Assembly: GCA_938027685.1 (NCBI GenBank)
Contig: CALJAM010000030.1
Span: forward strand, 49,335 to 113,334
DNA from: an uncultured Bryobacteraceae bacterium
GTDB lineage: Bacteria; Acidobacteriota; Terriglobia; Bryobacterales; Bryobacteraceae
Direction of reading: 5' to 3'
Length of the DNA stretch: 64,000 bases
The notes beneath the pieces were generated by a model. It saw only the letters and a list, made by a program, of their open reading frames with translations. It did not search any database and was not told where the DNA came from. The translations under genes and the position numbers were made by a program. Below are positions 8,620-18,353 of this stretch, one piece after another; within the stretch, counting starts at the first letter, position 1, and each line of letters opens with the position of its first letter.

Positions 8620-9861
8620 ATGAGCTGGACGCGCAGGCAATTCCTGGCCGCCGCAGCGGCGCCGAGGGCGGCCAAACCAGCCTATTTCGGCCTGCACCCT
8701 TTCATCGAGGCCAACCCCAAGGCGGTTTTCATCCGCCGCACGAAGGTGCGCGACAAGACCGACGCCGACGCCAAACGCCGCGAAGGGCTCGAGCTGGCCC
8801 GCGAGATTTTCCGACTGCGCGATAGCCCCGGCATTCCGCTCACGCACCGTATCGTGCTCAAACCCAACCCGACCCCGGTGCGGAGTCCCAGCCGGCCCGA
8901 GATCGAGCTATGGGGAGCAGCCACCGATCCAGATTTCTACGAGGGTCTGATCATCGGCCTGAAAGAGCTCGGCCTGCGCAAATTCTACTTCGCCGACGCC
9001 AACCACCGTCATTCGCTCAACTGGCGCGGATTCCTCGACATTCACGACCGTCACGGCGTGGAGACCGCCGATCCGGATCGCCGCCCGCGGCACTTTCGCG
9101 ACGGCTTCCAGCTGACCTGGAGCAAGGTGCCCGACCCGGTGATCTTCAAGCGCATCCCGCATTATGCCCCGGTCAACGAGCCCGACACCTGGCTGCTCAA
9201 CGTCGCCAAGTGGAAGGCCCACGGCATGTGCATGACGCTTTCGGTGAAGAACGAACAGGGCCTGGTGGTGATGCCCTTCGTGCGCTTCTGCCAGGGCTGG
9301 CGAATGGTCACAGGCGTGCCCGAGTACATGAAGCCGGAGATATGTCCGGACGCCGAGGAGCGCGTGAAGCGCTACTTCGAGAACCACCGCCGTCTTGGTT
9401 ACTCACGTTACGACAGCCGCGCCCCGCTGGGGCCCATGGAGCAGGAAATCTGGGCGCAGAAGACCTGCGACCACATGAGCGTGATGCGCACCGGCCTGGC
9501 CGTCATCGAGGGCATTTACGGCCGGGACGGCAACGGCTTTGAAATAGGCAACGACTATATGACGAACCTGGTCATGTTCGGCCTGGACAAGTTCCGTCTG
9601 GATATTGTGGGCACGTGGCTTGCCGGTCACGAGCCGGGCAACGTCCATCTGTTCCGCATCGCCAAGGAACGTGGATTGAGCGATACTTTCAACCCGTGGG
9701 AGATTCCAGTCTACGAATGGGAGCCTGGGGGACGGCCCGTGCGGCGTAAGCTGAGCGATTTCCCGCGCACCCCGCTCAAGACTTACTATTTGCAGCGCGA
9801 AGGCGAGCCGCTGTTCCACCTGGTAAACGAGCCGTTCGATTACGATAAGGTCAAGGTGTAA
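8620..9861 (+). CDS. exported DUF362 domain protein
   Basis: 413 residues beginning with a short Tat-type signal (TRRQFLAAAAAP), so it is probably exported folded. The remainder matches DUF362: a region around LKPNPTPVRSPSRPEIELWG, then LLNVAKWKAHGMCMTLSVKN, where the conserved Lys-x-His core of this family lies, then QGWRMVTG. Family members are often annotated as iron-sulfur-associated, but no CxxCxxC ferredoxin domain is present here and the biochemical role is unknown. Cys residues are few. It is a single gene, divergent from the aminotransferase with 64 bp between the two start codons, each with its own -10 element. The function remains open. Confidence 0.8.
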   Translation: MSWTRRQFLAAAAAPRAAKPAYFGLHPFIEANPKAVFIRRTKVRDKTDADAKRREGLELAREIFRLRDSPGIPLTHRIVLKPNPTPVRSPSRPEIELWGAATDPDFYEGLIIGLKELGLRKFYFADANHRHSLNWRGFLDIHDRHGVETADPDRRPRHFRDGFQLTWSKVPDPVIFKRIPHYAPVNEPDTWLLNVAKWKAHGMCMTLSVKNEQGLVVMPFVRFCQGWRMVTGVPEYMKPEICPDAEERVKRYFENHRRLGYSRYDSRAPLGPMEQEIWAQKTCDHMSVMRTGLAVIEGIYGRDGNGFEIGNDYMTNLVMFGLDKFRLDIVGTWLAGHEPGNVHLFRIAKERGLSDTFNPWEIPVYEWEPGGRPVRRKLSDFPRTPLKTYYLQREGEPLFHLVNEPFDYDKVKV

Positions 9862-9901
9862 GTTTCCTACCGGCGGCGAGAATAGGCTGTCGTTGCCTGC
9901 C

Positions 9902-10654
9902 ATGACTCCGGAAAAACCAGCGACGGTGACGCCTGTCGCACTGTTGATTTTCGATCTCGACGGCACGCTGATCGACTCGCGCGAGGACCTGGCCAACGCG
10001 GTCAACGCCACACGGCTCTCCCTGGGTCTAGCCCCGCTGGATTTGAAGCTCATCGCCTCCTACGTGGGCGACGGCGCTCCGGTGCTGATGCGGCGAGCCT
10101 TGGGTCCCGAGTTCTCCGACGAGGAGATCCAGCGGGCTCTTGAGTATTTCCTCACTTACTACGGCGAGCACAAGCTGGATTGCACTCGACCCTATCCCGG
10201 AGTCTCCGAGGCGCTCGAACGTTTCGCCCGGGCGGGCGTCAAGATGGCCGTACTCACCAACAAGCCGGTACGCATCAGTCGCGCCATCCTGGAGGGCCTG
10301 GATCTGGCGCGATACTTTTTCGCGGTCTACGGAGGCAACAGCTTTCCGGAGAAAAAGCCGCACCCGATCGGCGTCGAGACGTTATGTCGGGAGGCCGGCG
10401 TGCCTCGGGAGAAGACCATGCTGGTCGGCGATAGCGCCGTGGACGTGCGCACGGCGCGCAACGCGGGGGTGCGCGTCTGCGGCGTTACCTACGGCTTCCA
10501 ACCCGAAACGCTTACGGCCGAGCCGCCCGATCTGCTGGTGGATTCCCTGGTCGAGCTGGCCGATCGGCTCGGCATCGTCCCGGCGCCCGGTCTCAGTCAG
10601 GCCGAGCCTCCAGCAGCAGATGCCGCTGGAATTCGACCTGCAGAAAAGCCGTAG
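9902..10654 (+). CDS. gph: phosphoglycolate phosphatase-like HAD hydrolase
   Basis: 250 residues. HAD motif I is IFDLDGTLIDS with nucleophile Asp18 and Asp20; motif II is VLTNKP; the Lys of motif III lies in PEKKPHP; motif IV is MLVGDSAVDVRTARNAG. Length and the helical cap (residues ~30-95) fit Gph, which removes phosphate from 2-phosphoglycolate, though pyrophosphatase PpaX-like activity is also possible. ATG 9902 is preferred over an in-frame TTG at 9893 because residue spacing to motif I is normal. The last ~20 residues are Ala/Pro/Glu-rich and are encoded in the 62 bp that overlap the 3' end of the convergent glycosidase gene. Confidence 0.85.
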   Translation: MTPEKPATVTPVALLIFDLDGTLIDSREDLANAVNATRLSLGLAPLDLKLIASYVGDGAPVLMRRALGPEFSDEEIQRALEYFLTYYGEHKLDCTRPYPGVSEALERFARAGVKMAVLTNKPVRISRAILEGLDLARYFFAVYGGNSFPEKKPHPIGVETLCREAGVPREKTMLVGDSAVDVRTARNAGVRVCGVTYGFQPETLTAEPPDLLVDSLVELADRLGIVPAPGLSQAEPPAADAAGIRPAEKP

Positions 10655-12659
10655 GGCCCCGCACCGTGCCCAGGTCGCGCCCGTTCACGTAGTCCGTGAC
10701 GCGGTAGGCGCGGGCGGCCAGCCCTCGCAACTGGATGGGACCCTTATGATTCGGCGCGAAGAAGGCGTAATACATCCGGTCCTGCATACGTAGGGCGTGC
10801 GCTTCGGGACGGTCGAAGCCGATATCGTAAAGCTCGCCGAGATACTGCCCGCGGGACAACATTCTTTGCCGATAAATTTCAAGCCACTTGCGGAAATGTT
10901 TCTCTCTTTCCGGCGTCAGATCGCCACGACCCTTGCGCTCGCCTCCGGAGCCGGGCGGCCAGCGGAAGTTACTGCCGGGAACGCCGCCGATCCCAATGAC
11001 GGAGGCGAAATCGAGACCCTCATCACTCATCTCCACATGGTCCCCGAAGTAGGCGATTCCGTCGCCGTGCAGCGCCTTGAGCGTCTTACCCTTCAGACGC
11101 ACCTGCCAGGAGCTGCGAGGGTCGGAAGCCACGGTCATGTTCAGATAAGGCAGGTAGTGGAAGGCATAAGCCGTTCCGCAGGGACAGATTTCGATCAGCG
11201 CGTCGGGCTTGATCGCGAGGGCGGCGTCGCAGATGGCTCGGAAGAACTCGGGCAGAGCCTCCGCGGATTGCTCGGGCCTTGCGTGCTTGTGGGTAGGATT
11301 GTAGCAGGGCGGCACGCCGTTGAGGTGCTGACCGTCGATTTTGAGCCCGTCGTAGTTCCACTCGCGTAGAAACTTGACGACCAGTCGGCGATGATAGTCG
11401 ACTACGGCGGGATGCGCCGGACAGAGATACCAGGAATCCCACCAGGTGATTTTTCGGGGCGAGCCGTCGGCGTCGAGCAGTAACAGCTCCCGGTGCTTCT
11501 TAAGAAGTTCGGTGTCCGGATCGGCAGCCAGGGGCGCCCACCAGAGTTGCGCCAGGAACCCTTCGGCATGGAACTTATCGACCATAGCGCGCATGTCCCG
11601 ATCGCCGCCGGGAAATTTCTGCGGGTCCAGGAACCAATCGCCTTCGGAGGTCTGCCAGCCGTCGTCGAGCGTAACCCATCCGAAGCCGAGTTTCTTAACC
11701 ATGGGCAGCGCGCCGTAGATCTGGGCGGGCGTGAAGTGGCGCCCGTAGCCCCATCCGCACCAAAGCGGCAGAAAGGCGCTTGCGGGAGCGGCGCGGAACC
11801 GGAAGCCCAGTCGCGCCATGGCGCGACTGTAATCGCGCAGGGGCTGGAAGTGATCGCCGCGATGCACGCCGGCAAACGTCCGCCAGGTGGCGAGCCGCTC
11901 GCCCGGTCGGAGCGTGAACGCGACCTTTTGATGGACAGCCAAATGCGCGGCGTTGTCGCCTACCTCCACCGGCAGGGAAACCAGCCTCGGCACGCGCTCC
12001 AAATGGCCCGCGGCCAGCCCCGCATCCCGACGCCAGACGACCACCACCGGCGTGCCTCCCCCGTAGTCGGTGGCGTTCATGCCCAGGAAGTTCTCCTGGC
12101 GGAAGCCGGGTCGCATCGGCAACACCCAATCGGGCCGCTTGCTGTAAGATCCGGGTTGAAACGACCAGAACGGAGGATCGGACGGCGGCGCACTCGCGGC
12201 GAGCGAATAATGGTGGTTCGTCCAGCTCTCGACGGTCAGCTCCCCCGCCCCGATGTTCTGATACTCGACATCGAGGAACACCTGGCGTGGGAACTCGTCG
12301 TAAACGGTGGCCCTCACGATCTTGCGGAGGCTTCCGTTTTCGCCCGTCAGCACGGTTTGCCGACCCGCGCCAAACTCGTCGCGCACTCTCCGGCGGATGA
12401 CGCCGCGCAGGGCAAAGTCCCGCAAGTCGCTGCCGGAGGCCCGCAGGTACTCGGAAGGAGCGAAATCTCCCAGAAGCACGGGGGACTCTCCGATGCGTGC
12501 AATCACGCGGCTGTGGAGGTGACGGTCGAACTCGACGATGATCTGGCGCCCTTCGACGCGCACGAGCGAGGTCGGCGCCTGCAGGGGCGCTGAAGCCCCC
12601 GTAATCACCAGCAGGGCAAGCACAAGCCTGCCTTCCACAGGAACGCTGGTCGATGGCAT
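10593..12659 (-). CDS. secreted alpha-galactosidase-like glycoside hydrolase (GH36-like)
   Basis: 688 residues with an N-terminal hydrophobic signal (LVLALLVITGASA). An N-terminal beta-sandwich (to ~290) is followed by a TIM barrel: GFGWVTLDDGWQ, AQLWWAPLAADPDT, and YDGLKIDGQHLN with Asp442 as the likely nucleophile. NMTVASDPRSSWQVR holds Asp513, the likely acid/base. This arrangement fits clan GH-D alpha-galactosidases (GH36-like). A GGAGG lies 4 nt before the ATG and a TACGAT hexamer 9 nt before it, so the leader is extremely short. The 3' end overlaps gph by 62 bp in convergent orientation. The exact substrate (alpha-galactoside or related) is inferred from fold only. Confidence 0.85.
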   Translation of the reverse strand: MPSTSVPVEGRLVLALLVITGASAPLQAPTSLVRVEGRQIIVEFDRHLHSRVIARIGESPVLLGDFAPSEYLRASGSDLRDFALRGVIRRRVRDEFGAGRQTVLTGENGSLRKIVRATVYDEFPRQVFLDVEYQNIGAGELTVESWTNHHYSLAASAPPSDPPFWSFQPGSYSKRPDWVLPMRPGFRQENFLGMNATDYGGGTPVVVVWRRDAGLAAGHLERVPRLVSLPVEVGDNAAHLAVHQKVAFTLRPGERLATWRTFAGVHRGDHFQPLRDYSRAMARLGFRFRAAPASAFLPLWCGWGYGRHFTPAQIYGALPMVKKLGFGWVTLDDGWQTSEGDWFLDPQKFPGGDRDMRAMVDKFHAEGFLAQLWWAPLAADPDTELLKKHRELLLLDADGSPRKITWWDSWYLCPAHPAVVDYHRRLVVKFLREWNYDGLKIDGQHLNGVPPCYNPTHKHARPEQSAEALPEFFRAICDAALAIKPDALIEICPCGTAYAFHYLPYLNMTVASDPRSSWQVRLKGKTLKALHGDGIAYFGDHVEMSDEGLDFASVIGIGGVPGSNFRWPPGSGGERKGRGDLTPEREKHFRKWLEIYRQRMLSRGQYLGELYDIGFDRPEAHALRMQDRMYYAFFAPNHKGPIQLRGLAARAYRVTDYVNGRDLGTVRGPTAFLQVEFQRHLLLEARPD

Positions 12660-12668
12660 TGTGCCTCC

Positions 12669-12674
12669 ATCGTA
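12669..12674 (-). promoter_or_regulatory. -10 element of the glycosidase gene
   Basis: TACGAT on the complement, ending 9 nt before the ATG at 12659. The intervening 9 nt contain GGAGG, so the transcript would begin inside or just after the ribosome-binding site. Confidence 0.35.
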
Positions 12675-12776
12675 CTACGAGGACGTGGGCCCAACGCCCG
12701 GATCTGCATGGCGGAGGCGCGCGGCGGCTGTTGGCTGTTATCATATAACTCTCATCACGCGCAAGGAGTGATTTTG

Positions 12777-14048
12777 ATGAGCGATGCCGTTTCTCGCCGG
12801 AAGTTCGTTCATGGCGCCGCTCCCGTGCTGACGGCTGGTCCGGCCGTCCTGCGAGCCCTGGGCGCCAATGAGCGCCTGAACATCGGGTTGATCGGGGCCG
12901 GAGGCCGCGGCTACTATCTGCTCGAGCGGCTTTACAAAGGCGTCTCCGCCCCCTTCCAGGTGACCTGGGTGTGTGACGCCTATGACGGGCGGATTGCGCG
13001 AGGCAAGGATCGGGTGCAGACCATGGGCGGCAACACCCCCAGGACCACGCGCGAGTACCGCGACATCTTGGCCGATCCCGAGGTGGACGCGGTCATCATC
13101 GCCACGCCCGAGCATCTGCACCACAGCATGACCATCGCGGCGCTGAAAGCTGGCAAGCACGTTTACGTAGAGAAGCCTCTTGCCCATACGATCGAGGAAG
13201 GGGCGGAAATCGTCCGGGTGGCGCGCAAGGCCGGCAAGGTCGTGCAGGTGGGCACACAGAACCGCAGCAACCCCCTGTACATCAAGGCCAAGGAAATGGT
13301 CGAGCAGGGACTGCTGGGCGAAATCCATTACGTGCGGGCCTTCTGGTACCGTAACTCGCTGGAAGACAATCCCGCGTGGCGTTACACGATCCCGCCCGAT
13401 GCCGACGAGAGCAACACCGACTGGCAGCGTTTCCTCGGTCCGGCCCCCAAGCGCCCGTTTAACAAGGCCCGCTTCTATCAGTGGCGACTGTACTGGGATT
13501 ACTCGGGGGGCATCGCCACCGATCTGCTCGTTCACCAGACCGACATCACCAATTTTGTGTGCAACAAGACCGTGCCGCTTTCCTGCGTGGCCTCAGGAGG
13601 CATTTACCGCTGGGTGAACGACGATCGCGAGGTTCCCGATACTTTGAGCGCGATTTACGAGTATCCGGGACGTTTCCATATCAATTACAGTTGCTACTTC
13701 GGCAACGATCATTTCGGCTACGGCGAGCAGTTCTTGGGGAACGAGGGCACGCTGGAGGTTCTCAACCGGCAGTATCTGAACTTTTACCCGCAGAAGTTCG
13801 GGGGCAAGGCGCCGCCTCACGTGGCCGCCCGCCAGGAGGTCAAGATGCATATCCCCAACGCGGACAATCTCTCGGTCGAGGCGCATCTCCGTAACTGGAT
13901 CGAAGCCATCCGCGGCAAGGAGAAGGTGCTGGTGCCTCCGGAGGTTGGTCACCAGGGTGCGCTGCCCGGACACCTGGCGACGCTCTCCTATCGCCACGGC
14001 AAAAAGGTGTACTGGGACGAAAAAACCGAGCGCTATCGCTTCGGCTGA
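12777..14048 (+). CDS. Tat-exported Gfo/Idh/MocA family oxidoreductase
   Basis: 423 residues. A twin-arginine-type leader (SRRKFVHGAAPVLTAG) precedes a Rossmann domain: NIGLIGAGGRGYYL (dinucleotide loop), VDAVIIATPEHLHHSM, and the family EKP motif with Lys133 in VYVEKPLAH. The C-terminal alpha/beta substrate domain (GGIATDLLVHQTDIT) carries the conserved Asp/His region. Members oxidise or epimerise sugars and cyclitols with NAD(P); export with a bound cofactor by Tat is typical of related Bryobacterales and Planctomycetes proteins. ATG 12777 follows AAGGAG by 8 nt and starts right at the signal; upstream in-frame codons lack this. The next gene, an MFS transporter, lies 75 bp downstream and has its own promoter. 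Confidence 0.9.
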   Translation: MSDAVSRRKFVHGAAPVLTAGPAVLRALGANERLNIGLIGAGGRGYYLLERLYKGVSAPFQVTWVCDAYDGRIARGKDRVQTMGGNTPRTTREYRDILADPEVDAVIIATPEHLHHSMTIAALKAGKHVYVEKPLAHTIEEGAEIVRVARKAGKVVQVGTQNRSNPLYIKAKEMVEQGLLGEIHYVRAFWYRNSLEDNPAWRYTIPPDADESNTDWQRFLGPAPKRPFNKARFYQWRLYWDYSGGIATDLLVHQTDITNFVCNKTVPLSCVASGGIYRWVNDDREVPDTLSAIYEYPGRFHINYSCYFGNDHFGYGEQFLGNEGTLEVLNRQYLNFYPQKFGGKAPPHVAARQEVKMHIPNADNLSVEAHLRNWIEAIRGKEKVLVPPEVGHQGALPGHLATLSYRHGKKVYWDEKTERYRFG

Positions 14049-14123
14049 GGCGGCCTGCAGGGCCCGGAGCGTTTTGCTAAGATCGTGGGGCCGCGTTTGC
14101 GGCTTCGCTCACGGAGGCTATCC

Positions 14124-15254
14124 ATGCTGATTGCGGCCGCCATTCTGGCCATCTTCGTTTACGGCATGATCGCCGCCATGCTGGGCACGATCCTGCCGGA
14201 CCTTTCACGACGCTTCCAATTGACGCCCGAGCAGAACGGCAACATCGCGCTGGCTCAGGCTCTGGGTTTGATCATCGCCTCGGTTTCGGTCGGGCCGTTG
14301 ATCGACAATTACGGAAAAAAGCCGGGGCTGGTGCTCGGCCTGACGCTGATCGCGCTGGCGCTGTTCCTGCTGCCCAAATCGCGCGGCTACCGCAGCATCA
14401 TGGTGTATCTGCTGCTGCTGGGACTGGGCGGCGGCATCATCGTGACGGGCGCCAACGCGCTGGTCAGCGACATCGGCGCCGAGCGTCGCGCCACCGTACT
14501 GAACTTCCTGAACCTGTTCTTCGGTCTGGGCGGGCTGGCGACGCCCTTCATCTCCGCCAACCTGTTGGGCCGCAACTCGACCCGGCTCTGTTACACGGTC
14601 TTCGGGCTGGGCGTCATCACCCTGGCGATTCACGCGGTGGCCCCGATCCCGCCACCCAGCGGCGAGCGTAGCTTTCAGCTCAGCCAGGCCGGCGGTCTGA
14701 TAGGTCAGCCGGCGCTCTGGCTGCTGGCCTTCTTGCTCTTCCTCTACGTCGCTTCGGAAGTGGGCATGTGGAATTGGCTGCCCCGCCATCTCATCGCACA
14801 AGGCATTCCGGACAGCACGGCATTGAACATTCTTTCGCTCGGCTTCGCCCTAGGTTTGCTGTTGGGGCGCGTGGCCGTAGCGCCGGTGTTGATCACGGTG
14901 GCGCCCGAAACGGTGACCCTGGCGGCAGCCGTCCTGATGGCGGTCACGACCTATCTGGCCCTGCAGACGCGCAGCCCGAAGGTATCTTGGGTGGCAGTCT
15001 TCTGCGCGGGTCTGGCTATGGCGCCGGTGTTCCCGACGACGCTGGCCATGGTGGGCAACGCTTTCCCCGTGGCCACGGCCACCGCGATGGGCATCGTCAT
15101 CACGTCGGGGTGGATCGGGCTGGCGGTCTCCTCGCGCATCATCGGGGCCATCGCCGGCGAGGATCCGCTGCGACTGAAGAAAGCGCTGCTGGTGCTGCCG
15201 GCTGCCTCGCTGCTGATGGTGATCGTGAACCTGGCGCTGAGGGCCGTCCTCTGA
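14124..15254 (+). CDS. MFS transporter (FucP/sugar-type)
   Basis: 376 residues with about 11-12 hydrophobic segments spread over the whole length; a major facilitator superfamily permease of the inner membrane. The first helix pair with TILPDLSRRFQLTPEQNGNIALAQALG, and loop 2-3 GPLIDNYGKKPGLVLG (the G-x3-D-x2-G-[RK]-[KR] motif A), support the family. The second half shows MAPVFPTTLAM, resembling FucP-like sugar/cation symporters. The start at ATG 14124 follows ACGGAGG by about 4 nt; an upstream frame extension lacks support. An extended -10 (TGC-TAAGAT, 14075-14083) lies ~40 nt upstream, so this gene has a normal leader. Next to a Gfo/Idh/MocA gene, it may import a sugar acid or cyclitol; this is inference. 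Confidence 0.85.
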   Translation: MLIAAAILAIFVYGMIAAMLGTILPDLSRRFQLTPEQNGNIALAQALGLIIASVSVGPLIDNYGKKPGLVLGLTLIALALFLLPKSRGYRSIMVYLLLLGLGGGIIVTGANALVSDIGAERRATVLNFLNLFFGLGGLATPFISANLLGRNSTRLCYTVFGLGVITLAIHAVAPIPPPSGERSFQLSQAGGLIGQPALWLLAFLLFLYVASEVGMWNWLPRHLIAQGIPDSTALNILSLGFALGLLLGRVAVAPVLITVAPETVTLAAAVLMAVTTYLALQTRSPKVSWVAVFCAGLAMAPVFPTTLAMVGNAFPVATATAMGIVITSGWIGLAVSSRIIGAIAGEDPLRLKKALLVLPAASLLMVIVNLALRAVL

Positions 15255-15257
15255 GGT

Positions 15258-17210
15258 TCAATCCTCGTCGGGAACCGACAGACGACGGATTACTGCGATG
15301 TCTTCGAGCGTGGAGACGTCGCCGCTGACCTCGCCGCGGGTCACGATTTCGCGCAACAGGCGTCGCATGATTTTCCCGCTGCGCGTCTTCGGAAGCGACT
15401 CGACGAAGCGGATCTCGGCCGGGCGCGCAAAGCCGCCTATTTCGTGGGCGACCCAGGCGCGTAGTTCCTCAGCTACCTGTGCGTAGTTCGTGTGTCCCTG
15501 CTTCAGGGTGACGAAGGCGCAAACCGCCTGACCGGTGATTTCGTCCGGCCGCCCGACCACCGCCGCCTCGGCCACAGCGGGATGACGGACCAGCGCAGAC
15601 TCCAGTTCCATGGTGCTGATGCGATGACCGCTGACGTTGATGACATCATCCACCCGGCCTAGAATCGTGTAATAGCCGTCGGCATCCACGCGCGCCGCGT
15701 CGCCGGTGAAATAAAGTCCGGCGGTGGAGGGGAAGCGCCGCCAGTACTGCAGCTCGTATCGCTCCGGATCGCCCCAGAGCGTCCGCAACATAGCGGGCCA
15801 CGGCCGCTTGATTACGAGGAAGCCTTCTTGCCCAGGCCCCAGCTCACGACCCTCCATATCCACGATCGCCGGCTCGATGCCGGGTAACGGCAGCGTCGCT
15901 GATCCCGGCTTCAAAGGTGTAGCGCCCGGCATCGGCGCGATCAGGATGGCGCCGGTTTCGGTCTGCCACCAGGTGTCCACGATGGGGCAGCGCTGCTTGC
16001 CGATCACGCGGTAGTACCATTCCCAGGCCGCCGGGTTGATGGGTTCACCCACCGATCCCAGCAGGCGCAGGCTGGACAGATCGTGCCCGAGCGGCCACTG
16101 GTCGCCCTGTCGAATCATGGCGCGAATAGCGGTAGGCGAGGTGTAGAAGATGCTTACGCGATACTTTTCGACGATGCGCCACCAGCGATCCCACTGGGGA
16201 TAGTCGGGTGCTCCCTCGTACATGACCACGGTTGCGCCGGCTGAAAGCGGACCGTAGACGATGTAGCTGTGCCCCGTCACCCAGCCGATATCGGCCGTGC
16301 ACCAGTACGTATCCTCCTCGCGCAGATCGAAAACCCATTTCATGGTGGCCGTGGTCTGCACGAGATAGCCGCCGGTCGTGTGCAGGATGCCCTTGGGCCT
16401 GCCCGTGGTGCCCGAGGTGTAGAGCACGAAAAGCGGGTTCTCCGCATCTACGGGTTCGGCGGGACAATGCTCGCCGACCTCCTTGTCGAGCTCGTGCCAC
16501 CAAAAGTCGCGACCCGGCTTGATGTTGACTTCCGAGCCGGTGCGCCGCAGCACGATGACCTCGCGCACGCTGGGGCATTCGGCCAGTGCTTCGTCTGCGG
16601 CGTCCTTCAGCCGTACCTCCCTCCCCCGGCGCCAGCCGCCGTCGGCCGTGACGACCAGGGTCGCGCCCAGGTCCTGAATGCGTCCCTTCAGCGCCTCGGC
16701 GGAAAAGCCCGCGAACACCACACTGTGGACGATCCCCAGCCGCGCGCAAGCCAGCATGGCCACCGGCAGCTCCGGCACCATGCCCATGTAAATGACCACC
16801 CGATCCTGTCTGGTGAGGCCGCGTGCTTTCAGCACGTTCGCGAAGCGGCACACCAGCCGGTGGAGTTCACCATAGGTGAGAATGCGCTGGTCTCCGGGCT
16901 CGCCTTCCCATAGGATCGCCGCCTTGTTGCGGCGCGCCGAATCGAGGTGGCGGTCCAAACAATTGTACGACGCATTGGTTTTGGCGCCCACGAACCACTG
17001 TGCGAAGGGCGGGTCCCAGTAAAAGACTTGGCGCCATTTTTCGAACCAATGGATCTCGCGCTCGGCCACCTCCGCCCAGAATTCTTCAGGATGGTTGCGA
17101 GCGCGCTCGTAAAGCGCACGGTAAGCCTCCAAGCTCCCCACGTGCGCCTTGCTCGCGAAATCCTTCGGTGGCGGATACAGTGCGGGTGCAACCTGCTCCA
17201 AGCTCCCCAT
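15258..17210 (-). CDS. acsA: acetyl-CoA synthetase (AMP-forming)
   Basis: 650 residues, the usual length. It activates acetate to acetyl-CoA through acetyl-AMP. Visible motifs: P-loop-like [27 protein letters not shown] (adenylate motif), [23 protein letters not shown] (hinge), and the C-terminal catalytic lysine Lys613 in [13 protein letters not shown], the residue acetylated by Pat-type enzymes in other bacteria. The start at 17210 (MGSLEQVAP) is preceded by AGGAGG; a 49-residue upstream extension would be unlike the family and lacks a site. It is convergent with the MFS gene, with 3 bp between stop codons. A TGC-TATCTT promoter-like sequence lies ~40 nt upstream. Assimilation of acetate and glyoxylate-type metabolism is the expected role. 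Confidence 0.95.
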   Translation of the reverse strand: MGSLEQVAPALYPPPKDFASKAHVGSLEAYRALYERARNHPEEFWAEVAEREIHWFEKWRQVFYWDPPFAQWFVGAKTNASYNCLDRHLDSARRNKAAILWEGEPGDQRILTYGELHRLVCRFANVLKARGLTRQDRVVIYMGMVPELPVAMLACARLGIVHSVVFAGFSAEALKGRIQDLGATLVVTADGGWRRGREVRLKDAADEALAECPSVREVIVLRRTGSEVNIKPGRDFWWHELDKEVGEHCPAEPVDAENPLFVLYTSGTTGRPKGILHTTGGYLVQTTATMKWVFDLREEDTYWCTADIGWVTGHSYIVYGPLSAGATVVMYEGAPDYPQWDRWWRIVEKYRVSIFYTSPTAIRAMIRQGDQWPLGHDLSSLRLLGSVGEPINPAAWEWYYRVIGKQRCPIVDTWWQTETGAILIAPMPGATPLKPGSATLPLPGIEPAIVDMEGRELGPGQEGFLVIKRPWPAMLRTLWGDPERYELQYWRRFPSTAGLYFTGDAARVDADGYYTILGRVDDVINVSGHRISTMELESALVRHPAVAEAAVVGRPDEITGQAVCAFVTLKQGHTNYAQVAEELRAWVAHEIGGFARPAEIRFVESLPKTRSGKIMRRLLREIVTRGEVSGDVSTLEDIAVIRRLSVPDED

Positions 17211-17325
17211 ACAGCCTCCTGCCCAGATTTTTCCCAAGATAGCACGTTCAACGGCCCGCGCGGGAATGCACAGCCGCGTGTCTGCGCCGGAGGTGCCCGC
17301 CGGTCTATCATGGTGGAAGTTCCTG

Positions 17326-18324
17326 ATGTTGTTGCAAGGCGGCAAGGCTCGCCGCAAGCTTCCCTCGTGGGCGCTTCCTTTGCTGGGATGTCTGGTCTCG
17401 GCGGGCGCGCTCTATTGGACATTCCACAATGTCGAGCTGAGCGCGGTCGCCCGGGATCTGGCGGCCACATCCTGGGGGTGGGTGCCGCTGGCGGCGCTGG
17501 CCGATCTGTTCGTTTACGTTTGGCAGTCCTGGCGCTGGAATCTGCTCCTGGCGCCGGTGGCCCGCATTCCGCTGTGGCGTTCGATTCGGGCCATTTACGT
17601 AGGGCTGTTCGTCAACGAGGTGCTGCCTATGCGGCCGGGCGAGCTGCTGCGGGCATATCTGCAAGCCCGCTGGAGCCGCCTGCCGCTCAGCGTAAGTCTC
17701 TCCTCGGTAGTTATCGAGCGCTTCTTTGACGGCGTCTGGCTGTTCGTCGTGACTTTTGCCGCGACATTCTACGTACGACTGCCCGGGCACATCGTGGGCC
17801 TGGCGCGGCTATTGCTGATCGCCTTGCTGGCGGGTGCAACGTTGCTGGTGGTGATCAACCTCCGGCGCAACAGTGGACAGCCGCCGCGGGGCTGGCTGGG
17901 AGTGCTGCTCGCCGACCTGCGGTTGATGGCCAAATCGTCCTCTTTTTATTGGTCCTTTCTGGCGAGTCTTCCCTACCTGCTCCTGCAGGCCGCACCGATC
18001 TACCTGCTGTTGAAAGCCTACGGGCTGGAGCTGTCGCTCGGAGCTTCGCTGATCGTGGTGCTTATGCAGCGGCTGGGCACGGCCTTACCGCAGGCGCCCG
18101 GGAATGTGGGGGTTCTCCAGTTGATGACCAAGCAGGCGTTGGGCCTGTTCGGCGTGAACGAAACCACCGCCGCCGGCTTTTCCATGCTCGCCTGGATCGT
18201 GATTACGGCACCGCTGCTGTTGGCCGGGTCGGTGGCCGTGATCGTCACCGGGATGCGCATCAGCGAGCTGAAGCGGCAGGTGGCATCGCTTTCACCCAGC
18301 CCCGCCGTCACCGACTCGCGGTAG
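17326..18324 (+). CDS. UPF0104/AglD-type flippase-like integral membrane protein
   Basis: 332 residues, about eight transmembrane segments. It matches the lysylphosphatidylglycerol synthase TM-region family (UPF0104): [38 protein letters not shown] (the family's E-x2-P-x-R-x-G-E signature), [19 protein letters not shown] and [13 protein letters not shown]. The cytosolic synthetase domain of MprF is absent, so it is a stand-alone membrane module, which related families use as putative lipid or lipid-linked-sugar flippases. The start at ATG 17326 follows GGAAG by 5 nt; a TATCAT hexamer (17306-17311) implies a short leader. It is divergent from acsA. Substrate unknown. Confidence 0.8.
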   Translation: MLLQGGKARRKLPSWALPLLGCLVSAGALYWTFHNVELSAVARDLAATSWGWVPLAALADLFVYVWQSWRWNLLLAPVARIPLWRSIRAIYVGLFVNEVLPMRPGELLRAYLQARWSRLPLSVSLSSVVIERFFDGVWLFVVTFAATFYVRLPGHIVGLARLLLIALLAGATLLVVINLRRNSGQPPRGWLGVLLADLRLMAKSSSFYWSFLASLPYLLLQAAPIYLLLKAYGLELSLGASLIVVLMQRLGTALPQAPGNVGVLQLMTKQALGLFGVNETTAAGFSMLAWIVITAPLLLAGSVAVIVTGMRISELKRQVASLSPSPAVTDSR

Positions 18325-18341
18325 ACCGGCTCCGGCTGTGG

Positions 18342-18347
18342 TAACTT
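18342..18347 (+). promoter_or_regulatory. extended -10 of the ceramidase-like gene (leaderless)
   Basis: TGG precedes TAACTT; the hexamer ends 6 nt before the ATG at 18354. No ribosome-binding site is present. Confidence 0.4.
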
Positions 18348-18353
18348 GATGCC

